From the NCBI RefSeq assembly GCF_002973535.1, contig NZ_PVEP01000008.1, positions 93,227 to 157,226 on the forward strand: a stretch of DNA of 64,000 nt, read 5' to 3'. The position numbers were made by a program, and so were the translations under genes. The notes under the pieces were generated by a model. That model was not told the origin of the DNA. It saw nothing but the letters and a program-made list of their open reading frames with translations, and did no database searches. This document shows, piece after piece, positions 19,101 through 30,259 of this stretch. How positions within the stretch are numbered: the first letter of the stretch is position 1; every line of letters starts with the position of its first letter. This DNA comes from Albidovulum denitrificans. Lineage in GTDB: Bacteria > Pseudomonadota > Alphaproteobacteria > Rhodobacterales > Rhodobacteraceae.

Positions 19101-21567
19101 TGACGGTGCGGGCGATGTCGCGTTCGACCGGGCGGCCGGAGCCTTCCTTGACGCGGACGCTGACACGGGCCTCAAGCGGGCGGTTCGCGGCCTCGCCCGG
19201 ATCGGGCAGGGCGACGGGCAGGGTCGCCTGGCCCCGCGCGTCGGTCGTGCCTGCACCGGAAAGCGCGTCGCGATAGGGTGTGAAGGGCGTGTCATAGCGG
19301 CCGAAGGCGTAGCCAGGGAAGGGGGGGAGGGCCGTCAGCGCGGTCAGCCTGATATCGCCCTCGACCTCCAGATCGGCGCCGGGTGCGCCGAAAAGATAGC
19401 GCGCCTCGACCCCCAGGGGCACGGTGTCGCCCAGACGCAGCGCCATATCGGGCAGCGACAGCGCGACGTCGATGCGCTCGGGCAGGAAATCCTCGACAAG
19501 GAAGGTCTGCGAGGCGAGGGGCTTGTTCTCCTCAAGGAAGCTTTCCACGCGCCAGGTGCCGCGCGGGGCGTTGCCCGCAAGGGGCAGGTTCGCGACATGG
19601 CCGCCCGCCCCGGCCTCGGGCGTCAGGAGGCGTGAATATTCCACCCCGTCGGGCCGGATCAGGCGCAGCGTCAGGGGCAGCCCCTCGATCGCGTCCATCT
19701 TGCCGTCGCGGGTCAGCGCGGTGATGTTCACCGTTTCGCCCGCGCGATAGGCGCCGCGATCGGTGGTCAGGAAGACATCGACGGCGGGCGCGGCCTCATG
19801 CCCCGTGACGCCGCGATCGGAGAGGTCGAATTCCGCCTCGCTCAGCGACAGGAAGGCGAAGTCGTCACCCTTGGCGACGGTCAGAAGCGCGGGCGCGCCG
19901 CCGCCGGTCCCTGCGGTCAGGGCCGCGTCGAACCGGGCGTAGCCCAGCGCATCGGTCGGGACGCGGGCCAGAACCGCGTTGGCGCGCGACAGAAGCGTGA
20001 CCTCTGCCCCTTCGACCGCCGCCGCGTCGGACAGGCCGCGGATGAAGACGTTGAGGCCATCCGCGCCGCTGAGGCTGGTCATGCCAAGGTCGGAGATCAC
20101 GAACCACTGCGTCGCCGCCGGATGGTCATAGGGATCAAGCCCCGGAACCGCCGCCTGAAGCGCATAGATGCCCGGACCCAGATCGCCCATCACGCCGTCC
20201 AGCGGAAGAAGGGTGGTCATGTCGCGGTTGACCTCCATCGCGACGGTGCCGGTGCCTTTCCACACCTCCTCGGCGATCTCGGATTTGAGGTTGTCGCTGG
20301 CCCATTGATCCAGCGGGCGGCCGAAATAGTCGGCCTGGATGGTGCGGATCAGGTTGCGGTCGGAGACGCGCAGAAGGGTAAGGTCGAGCGTCTCGGTATT
20401 CACCGTGCGGACCGGAATCCCGCCTTGCCCCACGCGCGGCAGGACATAGGCGCGGCCGGGAAAGCGGGCCTCGGGGCCACGGTCGCGGACATATTGGGTG
20501 ACGGCGATGTCCTTCTCCAGTACCTCACCATCGGCGGCGGGCAGGCCCTGCCGGAAGGTCAGCGTGTAGCGCTTGCCATGTTCCACCCCGCCGACGCAGA
20601 TCTGGTTGCCCGAAGGTTCCACCGACAGGCCGCTTTCGGGCAGTTTCACGAAGGGCGCATAGTCGGTCCCGGCGCGGATCAGTTCGGTGTTGAAGGTGGC
20701 GCAGATGCGCGGGCTTGCGCTGTCGCTGTCGACCTGCGTTTCGGTGACGCGGAAGCCGTATTTCGCGATCGCGTCGTCAAGTGCTGCGGCGGTGTCGTCG
20801 CGCGGCTGAAGCGTCTGGGCCAGGCGCAGTGCGGGGATCATGTCGCGGCCCCGGTTCGTGATCTCGAAGGCGCGGGCGAGGGTGGCGAGCGCGGTGGCGC
20901 GGATCGCCGGGCTGTCGGTGCGCAAGGTCGCGTTGATCGCGGCGGCGGCGGCATCGTTGGCAAGGGCGCGACGGTCGCTGCTGTTCTCTGTCGGGATCGC
21001 CAGCGCGAGGTCGGCGTAGTCGGCCCAGAGGTCTGCCGCGTCGGTCAGGTTGATCGCGGCGCCGGTCAGGCGCATGGCGCTGCGCGTGCTGCCGGAACGG
21101 CGCGCGTCGGCCGCCGCGTCCAGCAGCTCTTCGGCGGTCGCGGTGCCGGTCACATGGCGTGCGGCAAGGCCCTCTGCCTGCGACAGCGCCCTGTCGAAAT
21201 CGGCGGGGTCCAGGAACGCCATCTCTGCCGCGCGGGTTGCGGCGCGGGCGGCGGTTCCCGCCTCGGCCCGGCGGATCCAGCCCGACACCGCGCCCTGATA
21301 GGGCTCTTGCCGGGTGATCTCGGATTTGAGGAAGCAGGAATTGGCGCGGCCGTTGAAGGTGAAGGCGTTGCAGGCCGCCTCGGCCACGCAGGCGGTTTCG
21401 CAGGCGTCGCGGGTGGTGTCGAAGATCGAGCGCAGATCAGAGCCGTAGAAATCGAGGTCCTGCACCAGAACGGCCCGGCGTTCGGGGACATAGGTCCTTT
21501 GCTGCGCGTGGCTGACGGTGCCGATGCAGGCGGCGGCGAGGACAAGAACGGCACGAACAATCTGCAT
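16114..21567 (-). CDS. Bacterial alpha-2-macroglobulin with N-terminal PAN/apple domain
   Basis: This 1817-residue periplasmic protein carries a signal peptide cut after about residue 22 (HAQ). A Cys-rich PAN/apple-like domain follows (about residues 30-95, with CETACVAEAACNAF). The long series of MG repeats comes next, and the thioester motif CTEQ is near residue 1372. Alpha-2-macroglobulins trap proteases by covalent thioester attack. No lipobox Cys follows the signal peptide, so it may be soluble and not a lipoprotein like E. coli YfhM. The ATG at 21567 has AGGGG upstream; longer in-frame starts would enter the divergent promoter region. Upstream partner of pbpC, with a 4-base overlap. Confidence 0.93.
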   Translation of the reverse strand: MQIVRAVLVLAAACIGTVSHAQQRTYVPERRAVLVQDLDFYGSDLRSIFDTTRDACETACVAEAACNAFTFNGRANSCFLKSEITRQEPYQGAVSGWIRRAEAGTAARAATRAAEMAFLDPADFDRALSQAEGLAARHVTGTATAEELLDAAADARRSGSTRSAMRLTGAAINLTDAADLWADYADLALAIPTENSSDRRALANDAAAAAINATLRTDSPAIRATALATLARAFEITNRGRDMIPALRLAQTLQPRDDTAAALDDAIAKYGFRVTETQVDSDSASPRICATFNTELIRAGTDYAPFVKLPESGLSVEPSGNQICVGGVEHGKRYTLTFRQGLPAADGEVLEKDIAVTQYVRDRGPEARFPGRAYVLPRVGQGGIPVRTVNTETLDLTLLRVSDRNLIRTIQADYFGRPLDQWASDNLKSEIAEEVWKGTGTVAMEVNRDMTTLLPLDGVMGDLGPGIYALQAAVPGLDPYDHPAATQWFVISDLGMTSLSGADGLNVFIRGLSDAAAVEGAEVTLLSRANAVLARVPTDALGYARFDAALTAGTGGGAPALLTVAKGDDFAFLSLSEAEFDLSDRGVTGHEAAPAVDVFLTTDRGAYRAGETVNITALTRDGKMDAIEGLPLTLRLIRPDGVEYSRLLTPEAGAGGHVANLPLAGNAPRGTWRVESFLEENKPLASQTFLVEDFLPERIDVALSLPDMALRLGDTVPLGVEARYLFGAPGADLEVEGDIRLTALTALPPFPGYAFGRYDTPFTPYRDALSGAGTTDARGQATLPVALPDPGEAANRPLEARVSVRVKEGSGRPVERDIARTVMPESPVLGIKPGFEGGVVPQGDEATFQVIAVGPDQSPAARKAHWTLNRLETRYQWYALYGQWNWEVTTTRSRVASGDLDLTAEGPQVVSAPVDWGNYELVVESVDGPYTASATEFYAGWYAPADAASTPDTLQLSLDKPAYRPGETAKIRIEPRAEGIALISVLSNRLIDMKAVPVTAGENVIDLPVTDDWGAGAYVTASVIRPVSADAGRTPVRALGLSYAPVDPGPRKLTTTLDVAAEVDPRGPLPVALKIEGAAEGETVHATIAAVDLGILNLTGFTAPDPEDHYFGQRKLGVGIRDIYGRLIDGANGTPGSIRSGGDAATGLKMQAPPPTEELVAYFDGPLTVGADGYARTSFDLPSFNGTVRVMAVAWSKSAIGQAQTDVLVRDPVVVTASVPRFLSPGDESRVLLEIVHATGPAGRMGLDVTADGLTLGSAPSGVDLAELGKASVTVPLTATEEEGNATLRIALTTPAGKQLVKTVTIPVETHDPETTHQSRFELAAGATFTLDRNAFAGLVPGSGRATLAAGPLARFDAPGLLATLDAYPYGCTEQLTSRALPLLYFSDVSTALGVSQKGDVSKRVTESISEILLNQSSNGAFGLWYPDTGDLWLDAYVTDFLSRARAQGYAVPDTAFRNALDNLRNQINYAPDFDDHGGPYAYALMVLAREGAAAIGDLRYYADVKSGAFDTPMAAAQLGAALASYGDQRRADAMFAKAAGLVALHGAGEESRLWRADYGTRLRDATALLALASEAGSTAFDPDDLTNAVASGMIGQHLSTQEATWALLATHALIDRPDTAGFTVNGSPAESPVIALSEAEATTPQSITNATGKAATVTLTTFGVPSDPEPAGGRGYTIARSYYTPEGTPVDIATVPQGTRLVAVIEVTPHGKGEARLMVNDPLPAGFEIDNPSLIRAGDIGALDWLDTVDDTRMTEFRQDRFLAALDWRSDRPFRLAYILRAISPGSFHQPAATVEDMYRPDYRARTEAGRVTVTE

Positions 21568-21706
21568 CGGAAACCCCTTGGCAATGAAACGCCGCCATGC
21601 TGGCGGGGCGGGGCCGGATTCGCAAGCGGTGTGTGGGCGAATATCGTCGTTAAGAGATCGTTCACCACATCGTTTCATGGTGACCGCGATCGTTTCGGAG
21701 GTGCGG

Positions 21707-23895
21707 GTGAATTTCGTTGATCGGCTTGCGAAGGAGCGGCGCGGGCGGCTCGCGGCGGAGCGTTTGCTGGAGCAGAAGCAGCGCGAGCTGTTCGCGGCCA
21801 ATGCACAGCTTGCCCGCCATGCGCAATCCCTGACCGCCCAGATCCGGGAACAGCGCGACGGGCTGGAAAGCGCCCGGCATGAGGCCGAGGCGCTGCGCGG
21901 CCAAAGGTCGCAGGCGCTGAGCGAGCTTGAGCGTGCGACCGCCGCCGCGCAGATCGCCGAGCGGCGGCTGTGGGAAGCGCTTGAGACGATCCGCGACGGG
22001 TTCGCGCTTTTCGACGAAAAGCAGCGGCTGATCGCGGCGAACGGGGTCTATCTGTCGATGATCGGCGCGGGGGAGGAGTTGCCGCGCGGGCTGGGCTATG
22101 CCGACGTGATCGCAAGCCTTGCCGAACGCGCGCTGCCGGAGGCCGACCCCGATATGCGCCGCGACTGGCAATCCCGCATGATCGCCCGGATCGACGGTGA
22201 GGAGATAGAACCCGAGGTGCTGGACCTTGCCGATGGCCGCCACTTTCGCCTGATGGACCGGCGCGGCGCCTTCGGCGACCTCGTCAGTCTGGCGCGTGAC
22301 ATCACCCAGGCCGTCGCGCGCGAGGGGGAGCTGCGCGAGGCCCGCGAACGGGCCGAGGCGGCGAGCCGGGCGAAATCCGCCTTCCTCGCCAATATGAGCC
22401 ATGAGATCAGGACCCCCATGAACGGCGTCGTCGGCATGGCCGAGCTTTTGTGCGAAACCGATCTGACCGAGGACCAGCGGCTTTGCGCCGAGACGATCCG
22501 CACCTCGGGCGAGGCGCTTTTGACCATCATCAACGACCTTCTCGACTATTCGAAGATCGAGGCGGAGAAGCTGAAGCTTTACCCCGAGCCGTTCGACCTT
22601 GAACGCTGCCTGCATGAGGTGATGCTGATCCTGCAACATACCGCGCAGGACAAGGGCGTCGCGCTTCTGGCCGACTACGACATGTTCCTGCCGACGCGCT
22701 TTATCGGCGACCGGGGCCGGGTGCGGCAGATCCTGACCAACCTTCTGGGCAATGCGGTGAAGTTCACCGCCCGTGGTCATGTCCTTGCCCGCGTGGTGGG
22801 GATCGAGCGGGAGGAGGCGTTCGAGCTTCATATCTCGGTCGAGGATACCGGGATCGGCATCGCGGCCGAGAACCTCGAGGCGATCTTTGGCGAATTCAAC
22901 CAGGTCGACAGCCAGTCCAACCGCCAGTTCGAGGGGACCGGCCTTGGCCTGTCCATCACGCGCCAGCTTGTCGACATGATGGGGGGGCAGATCTGGGTCG
23001 ACAGCGAGCTTGGCCATGGCTCCTGCTTCGGGTTCCAGATCATGCTGCCTGCCGCCGAGCCGGGGCTGGCGCCCAGCCGCGACCGCAGGCCGATCCTGCT
23101 GAAACGTGCGCTCGTCATCGCCGATGTGCAGATCGACCGTACCATCCTTCAGCGTCAGTTGCAGACCTTCGGGATCGAGGTCACCGCCTGCCGCCGGATC
23201 GAGGATGCCGTGGAGACGCTTGACGCGACCGATGTCGACCTGATCCTTGCCGAACCGGCCGAGGCGTCGGCGGCAGGTGATCTGGTCCGCGCCATCCGTG
23301 CGCGCGATGGGACGGTCCCTGTCGCCTTCGTCCTGCCCGACGATGCGGAGCTGCACGAGGGGCCGGGGCTCTACCGCCTGACCCGGCCGGTCCTGCGCAA
23401 CGCGCTTTTCGACCTGATCGAGGTGCTGTCCTATCCCGGCCTCGCCCTGCCCGTCCCGGTGGAGGAGGCGCCGCCCCCGGTGCCGGTGGCGCGCCGGATG
23501 CGGGTACTGGCGGCCGAGGACAACCGCACCAACCAGCTTGTCTTCCGCAAGATGGTCGAGGATCTGGACATCGACCTGGTCTTCGCGGTCAACGGGCGCG
23601 AGGCGGTTGATCTGTGGCAAAGCTTCCGCCCCGATCTGATCTTCATGGATATCTCCATGCCCGGCATGGATGGCTGCGAGGCGGCCGAGGCGATCCGGGC
23701 GGCCGAGGCGGCGCAAAACCGGCGACGGGTCGCCATCGTCGCGCTGACCGCCCATGCGCGGGAAAGCGACAGCGAGGCGATCATGGCGGCGGGCCTTGAC
23801 CGTTTCCTGACCAAGCCGCTGAAGAAGGCCGAAATCCTGTCGGCCGTCGATGCCTTCGCGCCCGAGGGGGTGCTGCCGCCGCGCCGGGCGGAGGG

Positions 23896-23917
<22 letters not shown>
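21707..23917 (+). CDS. Hybrid sensor histidine kinase with a pseudo-receiver and a receiver domain
   Basis: The 736-residue product (from GTG 21707) begins with a long charged coiled coil (about residues 5-90). A PAS-like segment follows (ALETIRDGFALFDE). The HisKA box has phospho-acceptor His232 (NMSHEIRTPMN). The HATPase has N box NLLGNAVKF, G1 EDTGIGI and G2 GTGLGLSI. A degenerate receiver comes next, then a full receiver with Asp648 (FMDISMPGMDG). There is no membrane segment, so it senses something in the cytoplasm. GTG 21707 has GGAG at 6 bases spacing; an ATG at 21677 has none. The 3' end overlaps the convergent recQ by 22 bases. No paired regulator is adjacent. Confidence 0.88.
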
Positions 23918-25938
<2,021 letters not shown>

Positions 25939-26000
25939 CGTCTTTGGGCTGGCTGCTCGTTTCCGGGGAAACTGTCACAGCGCCCGGACGGGGGCAAGGC

Positions 26001-26294
26001 TCAGTAACCCAAGAAGGCGCCCGCGTTGTTGATCAGCGCGCGTTGAAGGATGATGAGGATGATGAACGCCACCAAGGGCGCGAAGTCGAGGCCGCCGGTC
26101 GCCGGAAGGATGCGCCGGATCGGGCCGTAGACGGGTTCAAGGACGCGGTTCAGCCCGTACCAGATCTGCGCGACCATCGGCTGACGGGTGTTCAGCACAT
26201 TGAAGCTGATCAGCCAGGACATCACGATATGCGCGATCATGATGAACCAGATCACGTTGAGGATAACCATCAGTGCCTGAAACAGCGTCACCAT
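26001..26294 (-). CDS. YggT family small membrane protein
   Basis: The 97-residue product has two hydrophobic helices (about residues 3-30 and 68-92), joined by a loop with NRVLEPVYGPIRRILP, the YggT signature. YggT proteins are linked genetically to cell division, thylakoid or cofactor insertion and osmotic tolerance in different organisms; the role here is unknown. The ATG at 26294 is preceded by GGAG; the frame is open further upstream but overlaps the divergent promoter. Lies downstream of no obvious partner, ahead of recQ. Confidence 0.85.
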   Translation of the reverse strand: MVTLFQALMVILNVIWFIMIAHIVMSWLISFNVLNTRQPMVAQIWYGLNRVLEPVYGPIRRILPATGGLDFAPLVAFIILIILQRALINNAGAFLGY

Positions 26295-26433
26295 CGTCCG
26301 CTCCGTTCTTGAACCGGGACCAGAGGTAAGGGCTGGGCGGGCCTTGCGCAACCGCGTAACGCCACGTTCCCCGTTGACCTTCGCGTCAGGCTGGGTCACC
26401 CGAAGGGCAGAGGCCGACCGGGAAGGAGCCGCG

Positions 26434-26967
26434 ATGTATCCCTTCGTTCGCATGTTGAAGGAGATGTGGAAGTACCGCAACGCGGCGCCGCTTGGCCTGA
26501 CCGAGCCGCATGTCTCCCATCACATTTGCTGGCCCTGGGATCTTGATATCTGGGTCGAGCTGAACAATGGCCGGACGCTGACGCTTTACGATCTTGGCCG
26601 TATTCCGATGGCGCAGCGCACCGGGTTGATCCCGATCCTGAAGGCGGAGCGCTGGGGGATCACGGTGGCGGGCAATACCACGCGCTACCGCCGCCGGGTG
26701 CGGATGTTTCAGAGGGTGGAGATGGTCAGCCGCCTGATCGGCTGGGACGCGCGGTTCTTCTACATGGAACAAAGCATGTGGCGGAAGGGCGAGTGTACCA
26801 GCCACATGCTGCTGCGGTCGGCCTTCACCGACCGGAACGGCATCGTCCCCTCGGCGCGTGTCATTGCTGCGCTGGGCCATGACGGGCCGTCGCCCGCGCT
26901 TCCCGACTGGGTGAACGCATGGATCGGGGCCGATGCGGACCGGCCCTGGCCACCCGAACGGCCCTGA
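26434..26967 (+). CDS. Thioesterase-like (hot-dog fold) protein
   Basis: The 177-residue product has a hot-dog-like pattern. HICWPWDLDIWVELNNGRTLTLYDLGR resembles the thioesterase substrate-binding helix and catalytic region (asparagine or aspartate near the start). FQRVEMVSRLIGWDARFFYMEQ matches the later strands of Them6/YbgC-like proteins. Annotators usually call this family acyl-CoA thioesterase, without known substrate. GGAAGGAG precedes the ATG. Divergent from yggT. Confidence 0.75.
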   Translation: MYPFVRMLKEMWKYRNAAPLGLTEPHVSHHICWPWDLDIWVELNNGRTLTLYDLGRIPMAQRTGLIPILKAERWGITVAGNTTRYRRRVRMFQRVEMVSRLIGWDARFFYMEQSMWRKGECTSHMLLRSAFTDRNGIVPSARVIAALGHDGPSPALPDWVNAWIGADADRPWPPERP

Positions 26968-27047
26968 CCGCCACCCCCGGTTGCAAGCGCGCGCTTGCGC
27001 CGCCTGCCGTTTTCGGGCTTCATCGGCGCAACGCAAGGGGCAGGCAC

Positions 27048-28418
27048 ATGACGGTATCGGCGAAGAAGCGCATCTGGGGCTGGTGGTTCTTCGACTGGGC
27101 CAGCCAGCCTTACAACACGCTGCTTCTGACCTTTATCTTCGGCCCCTATTTCGCCGAACTCGCGCGGGCGCATTTCGGTGCGCAGGGCCTTGATGCCGAA
27201 GCCGCCAGCGCCGCGTCGCAGGCCTATTGGTCGGCAACCCAGACCGTGACCGGCATCATCATCGCCATCCTCGCGCCGCTTCTGGGCGTCATCGCCGACG
27301 GGCGCGGGCGCAAGATGCCGTGGATCTGGCTGTTTTCGGCCATGTATGTCACCGGGGCCTTTGTGCTGTGGTGGGCGGTGCCGGGGATGCCGACGCTGTT
27401 CTGGGCGGCCTTCTGGTTCGCCTTCGGCTTCATCGGGATGGAGCTTGCGACGAACTTCACCAATGCGCTGATGCCTTCGCTGGCGGCGGAGGAGGAGATG
27501 GGCAAGGTCTCCGGCTCGGGCTTTGCCTTCGGCTATCTGGGGGGTGTGCTTGCGCTTTTTATCTTCCTTCTGTTCTTCGCCGACGATGCGAAGACCGGGA
27601 AGACGTTCGTGGGACTCTCGCCGGCCTTCGGACTTCTCGATCCGGCGACGCGGGAAGGGACGCGGTCGGTCGGTCCGTTCACGGCGATCTGGTATGTCGT
27701 CTTCATGGTCCCGTTCTTCCTGTGGGTGCGGGAACCGGCGGTTGCGGGCGGCAAGAAGATCGGCGCGGCGATTGCCGGGCTGGGCGATGCGATCCGGGGG
27801 CTGAGGCACCGGCGCAGCCTGCTCTTTTTCCTGCTCGCCTCGATGTTCTACCGGGATTCGCTCAATGCGACCTATGCGCTGGGCGGGGCTTTTGCCTCGA
27901 ACGTCATGGGTTGGACCGTGATCCAGAGCGGGGTTTTCGGCATCGTCGCAGCTATCGCGGCCACTTTCGCTTCATGGCTGGGCGGCAAGCTTGACGCCTC
28001 GGTCGGGCCAAAGCCGGTGATCGTGCTGGCGGTGGTGTTCCTGACGCTGACCATCATCGTGATGATGAACCTCACCCCGGTCAGCTTCTTTGGCCGGGTG
28101 CTGCCCGACGGCTCCCCCCTGCCGAACATGATCTTTTATGGCTGCGGCGTGGTCATCGGCGCCTGCGGCGGTATCGCGCAGGCGGCCAGCCGGACGCTGA
28201 TGGTGTTCCATACCAGCGCCCATGACGCGGCGGGCGATTTCGGCTTTTACGGCCTGTCGGGCAAGGCGACGGCCTTCCTTGCGCCCGGCCTCATCACGCT
28301 GGCGACCACCATGACGGGCAGCGCGCGGCTTGGCATTGCGCCGCTGGTGGGGCTTTTCCTGATCGGCCTGATCCTTATGCTATGGGTGAGTCCGAAAGGG
28401 GAGCGTCCGGTGAAATGA
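27048..28418 (+). CDS. MFS transporter of the UMF1/Atg22-like family
   Basis: The 456-residue product has about 12 hydrophobic segments. It begins with KKRIWGWWFFDWASQPYNTL, the UMF1 signature, followed by GVIADGRGRKMPW, the cytoplasmic loop between helices 2 and 3. UMF1 proteins are related to the yeast vacuolar effluxer Atg22 and are thought to export small molecules such as amino acids; the bacterial substrate is unknown. Its stop overlaps the mepA start by 4 bases, which places a transporter in one operon with a murein endopeptidase. Confidence 0.85.
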   Translation: MTVSAKKRIWGWWFFDWASQPYNTLLLTFIFGPYFAELARAHFGAQGLDAEAASAASQAYWSATQTVTGIIIAILAPLLGVIADGRGRKMPWIWLFSAMYVTGAFVLWWAVPGMPTLFWAAFWFAFGFIGMELATNFTNALMPSLAAEEEMGKVSGSGFAFGYLGGVLALFIFLLFFADDAKTGKTFVGLSPAFGLLDPATREGTRSVGPFTAIWYVVFMVPFFLWVREPAVAGGKKIGAAIAGLGDAIRGLRHRRSLLFFLLASMFYRDSLNATYALGGAFASNVMGWTVIQSGVFGIVAAIAATFASWLGGKLDASVGPKPVIVLAVVFLTLTIIVMMNLTPVSFFGRVLPDGSPLPNMIFYGCGVVIGACGGIAQAASRTLMVFHTSAHDAAGDFGFYGLSGKATAFLAPGLITLATTMTGSARLGIAPLVGLFLIGLILMLWVSPKGERPVK

Positions 28419-29308
28419 TTGTGCGTTTGCTTGTGATCCTGTTCCTTGCGCTGCCCTCGGCGGCGCTGTCCGCGCCCTTGGCCAAGGACCTGTTCGGGGC
28501 GCAGCGCGGCCCGTCGCAGCAAAGGCCCGAGGCGATCGGGACCTATGCCAACGGCTGCGGCGCGGGCATGGTGCAACTGCCCGAAAGCGGGCCGACCTGG
28601 CAGGCGATGCGGCTTAGCCGCAACCGCAACTGGGGACAGCCGGAGCTGGTGCAATACCTGATGGACCTGTCGGTCCAGGCGCGGCGGATCGGCTGGGCCG
28701 GGCTATACATCGGGGATATGAGCCAGCCGCGTGGCGGGCCGATGAAATCGGGCCATGCCAGCCACCAGATCGGCCTCGACGCCGATATCTGGATGCTTCC
28801 GCCAAAGCGCCTGAACCTGAGCCGGGGGGAGCGGGAGAAGATCAGCTCCATCTCCGTGCGGACCGAGGATCAAACTCGTATCAACGGCAACTGGACCCCG
28901 GCGCATCAGGCGCTGTTGCGCGCCGCCGCGTCGGACCCGCGGGTGGACCGGATCTTTGTCGCCGCCGCGGTCAAGATCGCCATGTGCAACGCCACCCCGC
29001 GCAACGACCGCGACTGGCTTCAGAAGATCCGCCCGCTTTACGGCCATAACACGCATTTCCATGTCCGCCTGAAATGCCCCCGTGGCGCGCGCTACTGCAA
29101 GACGCAGAAGCCGACGGTGGCGGAACTGTCCAAGGGCGGGGATGGCTGTGACGAGACGCTGAACTGGTGGGTCACGACCTATCTGGAAGAGCTTCGCAAC
29201 CCGCCCAAGGCCACGAAGAAGAAGCCGGGCAAGCGCAAGAAGACCGCGCGCGAATTCACGATGGCCGATCTGCCGCGCGCATGTACCTCGGTACTGTCCT
29301 CGGACTGA
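28415..29308 (+). CDS. mepA: Penicillin-insensitive murein endopeptidase MepA
   Basis: This 297-residue periplasmic metallopeptidase has a signal peptide (about residues 1-20, ALSA). It shows the LAS-family zinc site: SGHASHQIGLDADIW (HxxxGxxxD) and HNTHFHVRL (HxH). MepA cleaves the D-Ala-mDAP cross-links of peptidoglycan. Conserved cysteines (NGCG, IAMCN, LKCP, RYCK, DGC) fit the family's disulphides. The C-terminal tail has a Lys-rich run that may bind the wall. Overlaps the transporter by 4 bases and the next gene by 28. Confidence 0.95.
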   Translation: MIVRLLVILFLALPSAALSAPLAKDLFGAQRGPSQQRPEAIGTYANGCGAGMVQLPESGPTWQAMRLSRNRNWGQPELVQYLMDLSVQARRIGWAGLYIGDMSQPRGGPMKSGHASHQIGLDADIWMLPPKRLNLSRGEREKISSISVRTEDQTRINGNWTPAHQALLRAAASDPRVDRIFVAAAVKIAMCNATPRNDRDWLQKIRPLYGHNTHFHVRLKCPRGARYCKTQKPTVAELSKGGDGCDETLNWWVTTYLEELRNPPKATKKKPGKRKKTAREFTMADLPRACTSVLSSD

Positions 29309-30165
29309 TCGCGGCGCTGGCCGCTGCTCCCGCCTTTGCCGCGCCCCGCGCGGTGGAGGTGGGGCTTTATGTCTGGCAGGAGGGCATGGCGGATTTCGGC
29401 GGCCTTTCGGCGATTGAACTGTCCCCGGACGGGGCGGCGTTCGTCGCCGTGTCGGACCGCAGCGCGATCTTCTCTGGCCGCTTCACACGCGGGGACAAGG
29501 GGCAGGTCACCGCCGTCACCCTCGCGCCCGAAATGCCGGTGCTGCCCCGGACCGGGACCGGCGGGCCGGTGACGGGGGAGGCGGTCGATTCCGAAGGTGT
29601 CGCCCTGTTGCCCGACGGTGATTTCTACGTCTCCTACGAAACCGTGGACCGGATCGTGGAATATGGCGACGCGGGCCGGACATGGCTGGCGGAGGACCGG
29701 GCGGAGGCGTTTGCCCATTTCAATCTCAACGCCGGGATCGAGGCGCTGGCGATCGACGCGAAAGGACGGCTCTGGGCCATGCCCGAGGGCGGTCCGGCAG
29801 AGACGAAGATCCCCGTCTACCGGCGTGAGGGTGACCGCTGGACCCGCCCGATCCTGCTGCGCCGGGACGGGAACTGGCGCGCGGTCGGGGCGGATTTCGG
29901 GCCGGACGGGCGGCTTTATCTGCTGGAGCGCGATTACTGGCCGCTGCTGGGCTTCATGAACCGCATCCGGCGGATCGCCTTCGACGGCGACCGGGTGGCC
30001 GAGGACCTTGTGCTGATGCAAAGCGAGGCCGGGACCTATGACAACCTTGAAGGGCTGGCGGTCTGGCAGGACGGGCAGGGGGCAATCCGGCTGACGGCGG
30101 TTTCGGACGACAATTTCCTGCCCACCCAGCGGACCGAGCTTGTGGATTTCCGCGTCACGGAATGA
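29281..30165 (+). CDS. Secreted 'esterase-like activity of phytase' family protein
   Basis: The 294-residue product has a signal peptide (MYLGTVLGLIAALAAAPAFA) and a beta-propeller-like repeat region. The motif FGGLSAIELSPDG near the start, SEGVALLPDG and GIEALAIDAKG are typical of the phytase-esterase-like family (PF13449). The name comes from distant similarity; enzymatic activity is unproven in most members. The ATG lies inside the 3' end of mepA, so translation is probably coupled. Likely periplasmic. Confidence 0.8.
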   Translation: MYLGTVLGLIAALAAAPAFAAPRAVEVGLYVWQEGMADFGGLSAIELSPDGAAFVAVSDRSAIFSGRFTRGDKGQVTAVTLAPEMPVLPRTGTGGPVTGEAVDSEGVALLPDGDFYVSYETVDRIVEYGDAGRTWLAEDRAEAFAHFNLNAGIEALAIDAKGRLWAMPEGGPAETKIPVYRREGDRWTRPILLRRDGNWRAVGADFGPDGRLYLLERDYWPLLGFMNRIRRIAFDGDRVAEDLVLMQSEAGTYDNLEGLAVWQDGQGAIRLTAVSDDNFLPTQRTELVDFRVTE

Positions 30166-30179
30166 CTTGACCTGTGAAA

Positions 30180-30241
30180 GGCAAGGGCGTAGACGCCGCC
30201 CGTTCCGGCACGGGCCGGGACCAAGTCTCCGCGACCTTGCC
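30180..30241 (+). promoter_or_regulatory. Candidate structured 5' leader of the queuosine-precursor transporter gene
   Basis: An outer 7-bp stem GGCAAGG (30180-30186)/CCTTGCC (30235-30241) encloses three hairpins. These are GCG/CGC with loop TAGA (30187-30196), GCCCG/CGGGC with an 8-base loop (30198-30215), and a bulged CGGGAC/GTCTCCG helix (30216-30231). An A-rich stretch follows up to the ATG at 30260. It fills most of the 94-base gap. A multi-branched junction before a preQ1/Q-precursor transporter recalls preQ1 riboswitch genes, but it matches none of the known preQ1 classes I can recall. Confidence 0.4.
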
Positions 30242-30259
30242 AAAACGGAAAAACAAGAC

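Noticed and set aside
30180..30241. Known preQ1 class I leader
   Set aside because: The class I form is a single hairpin with an A-rich tail pairing into its loop; here the outer stem encloses three hairpins.
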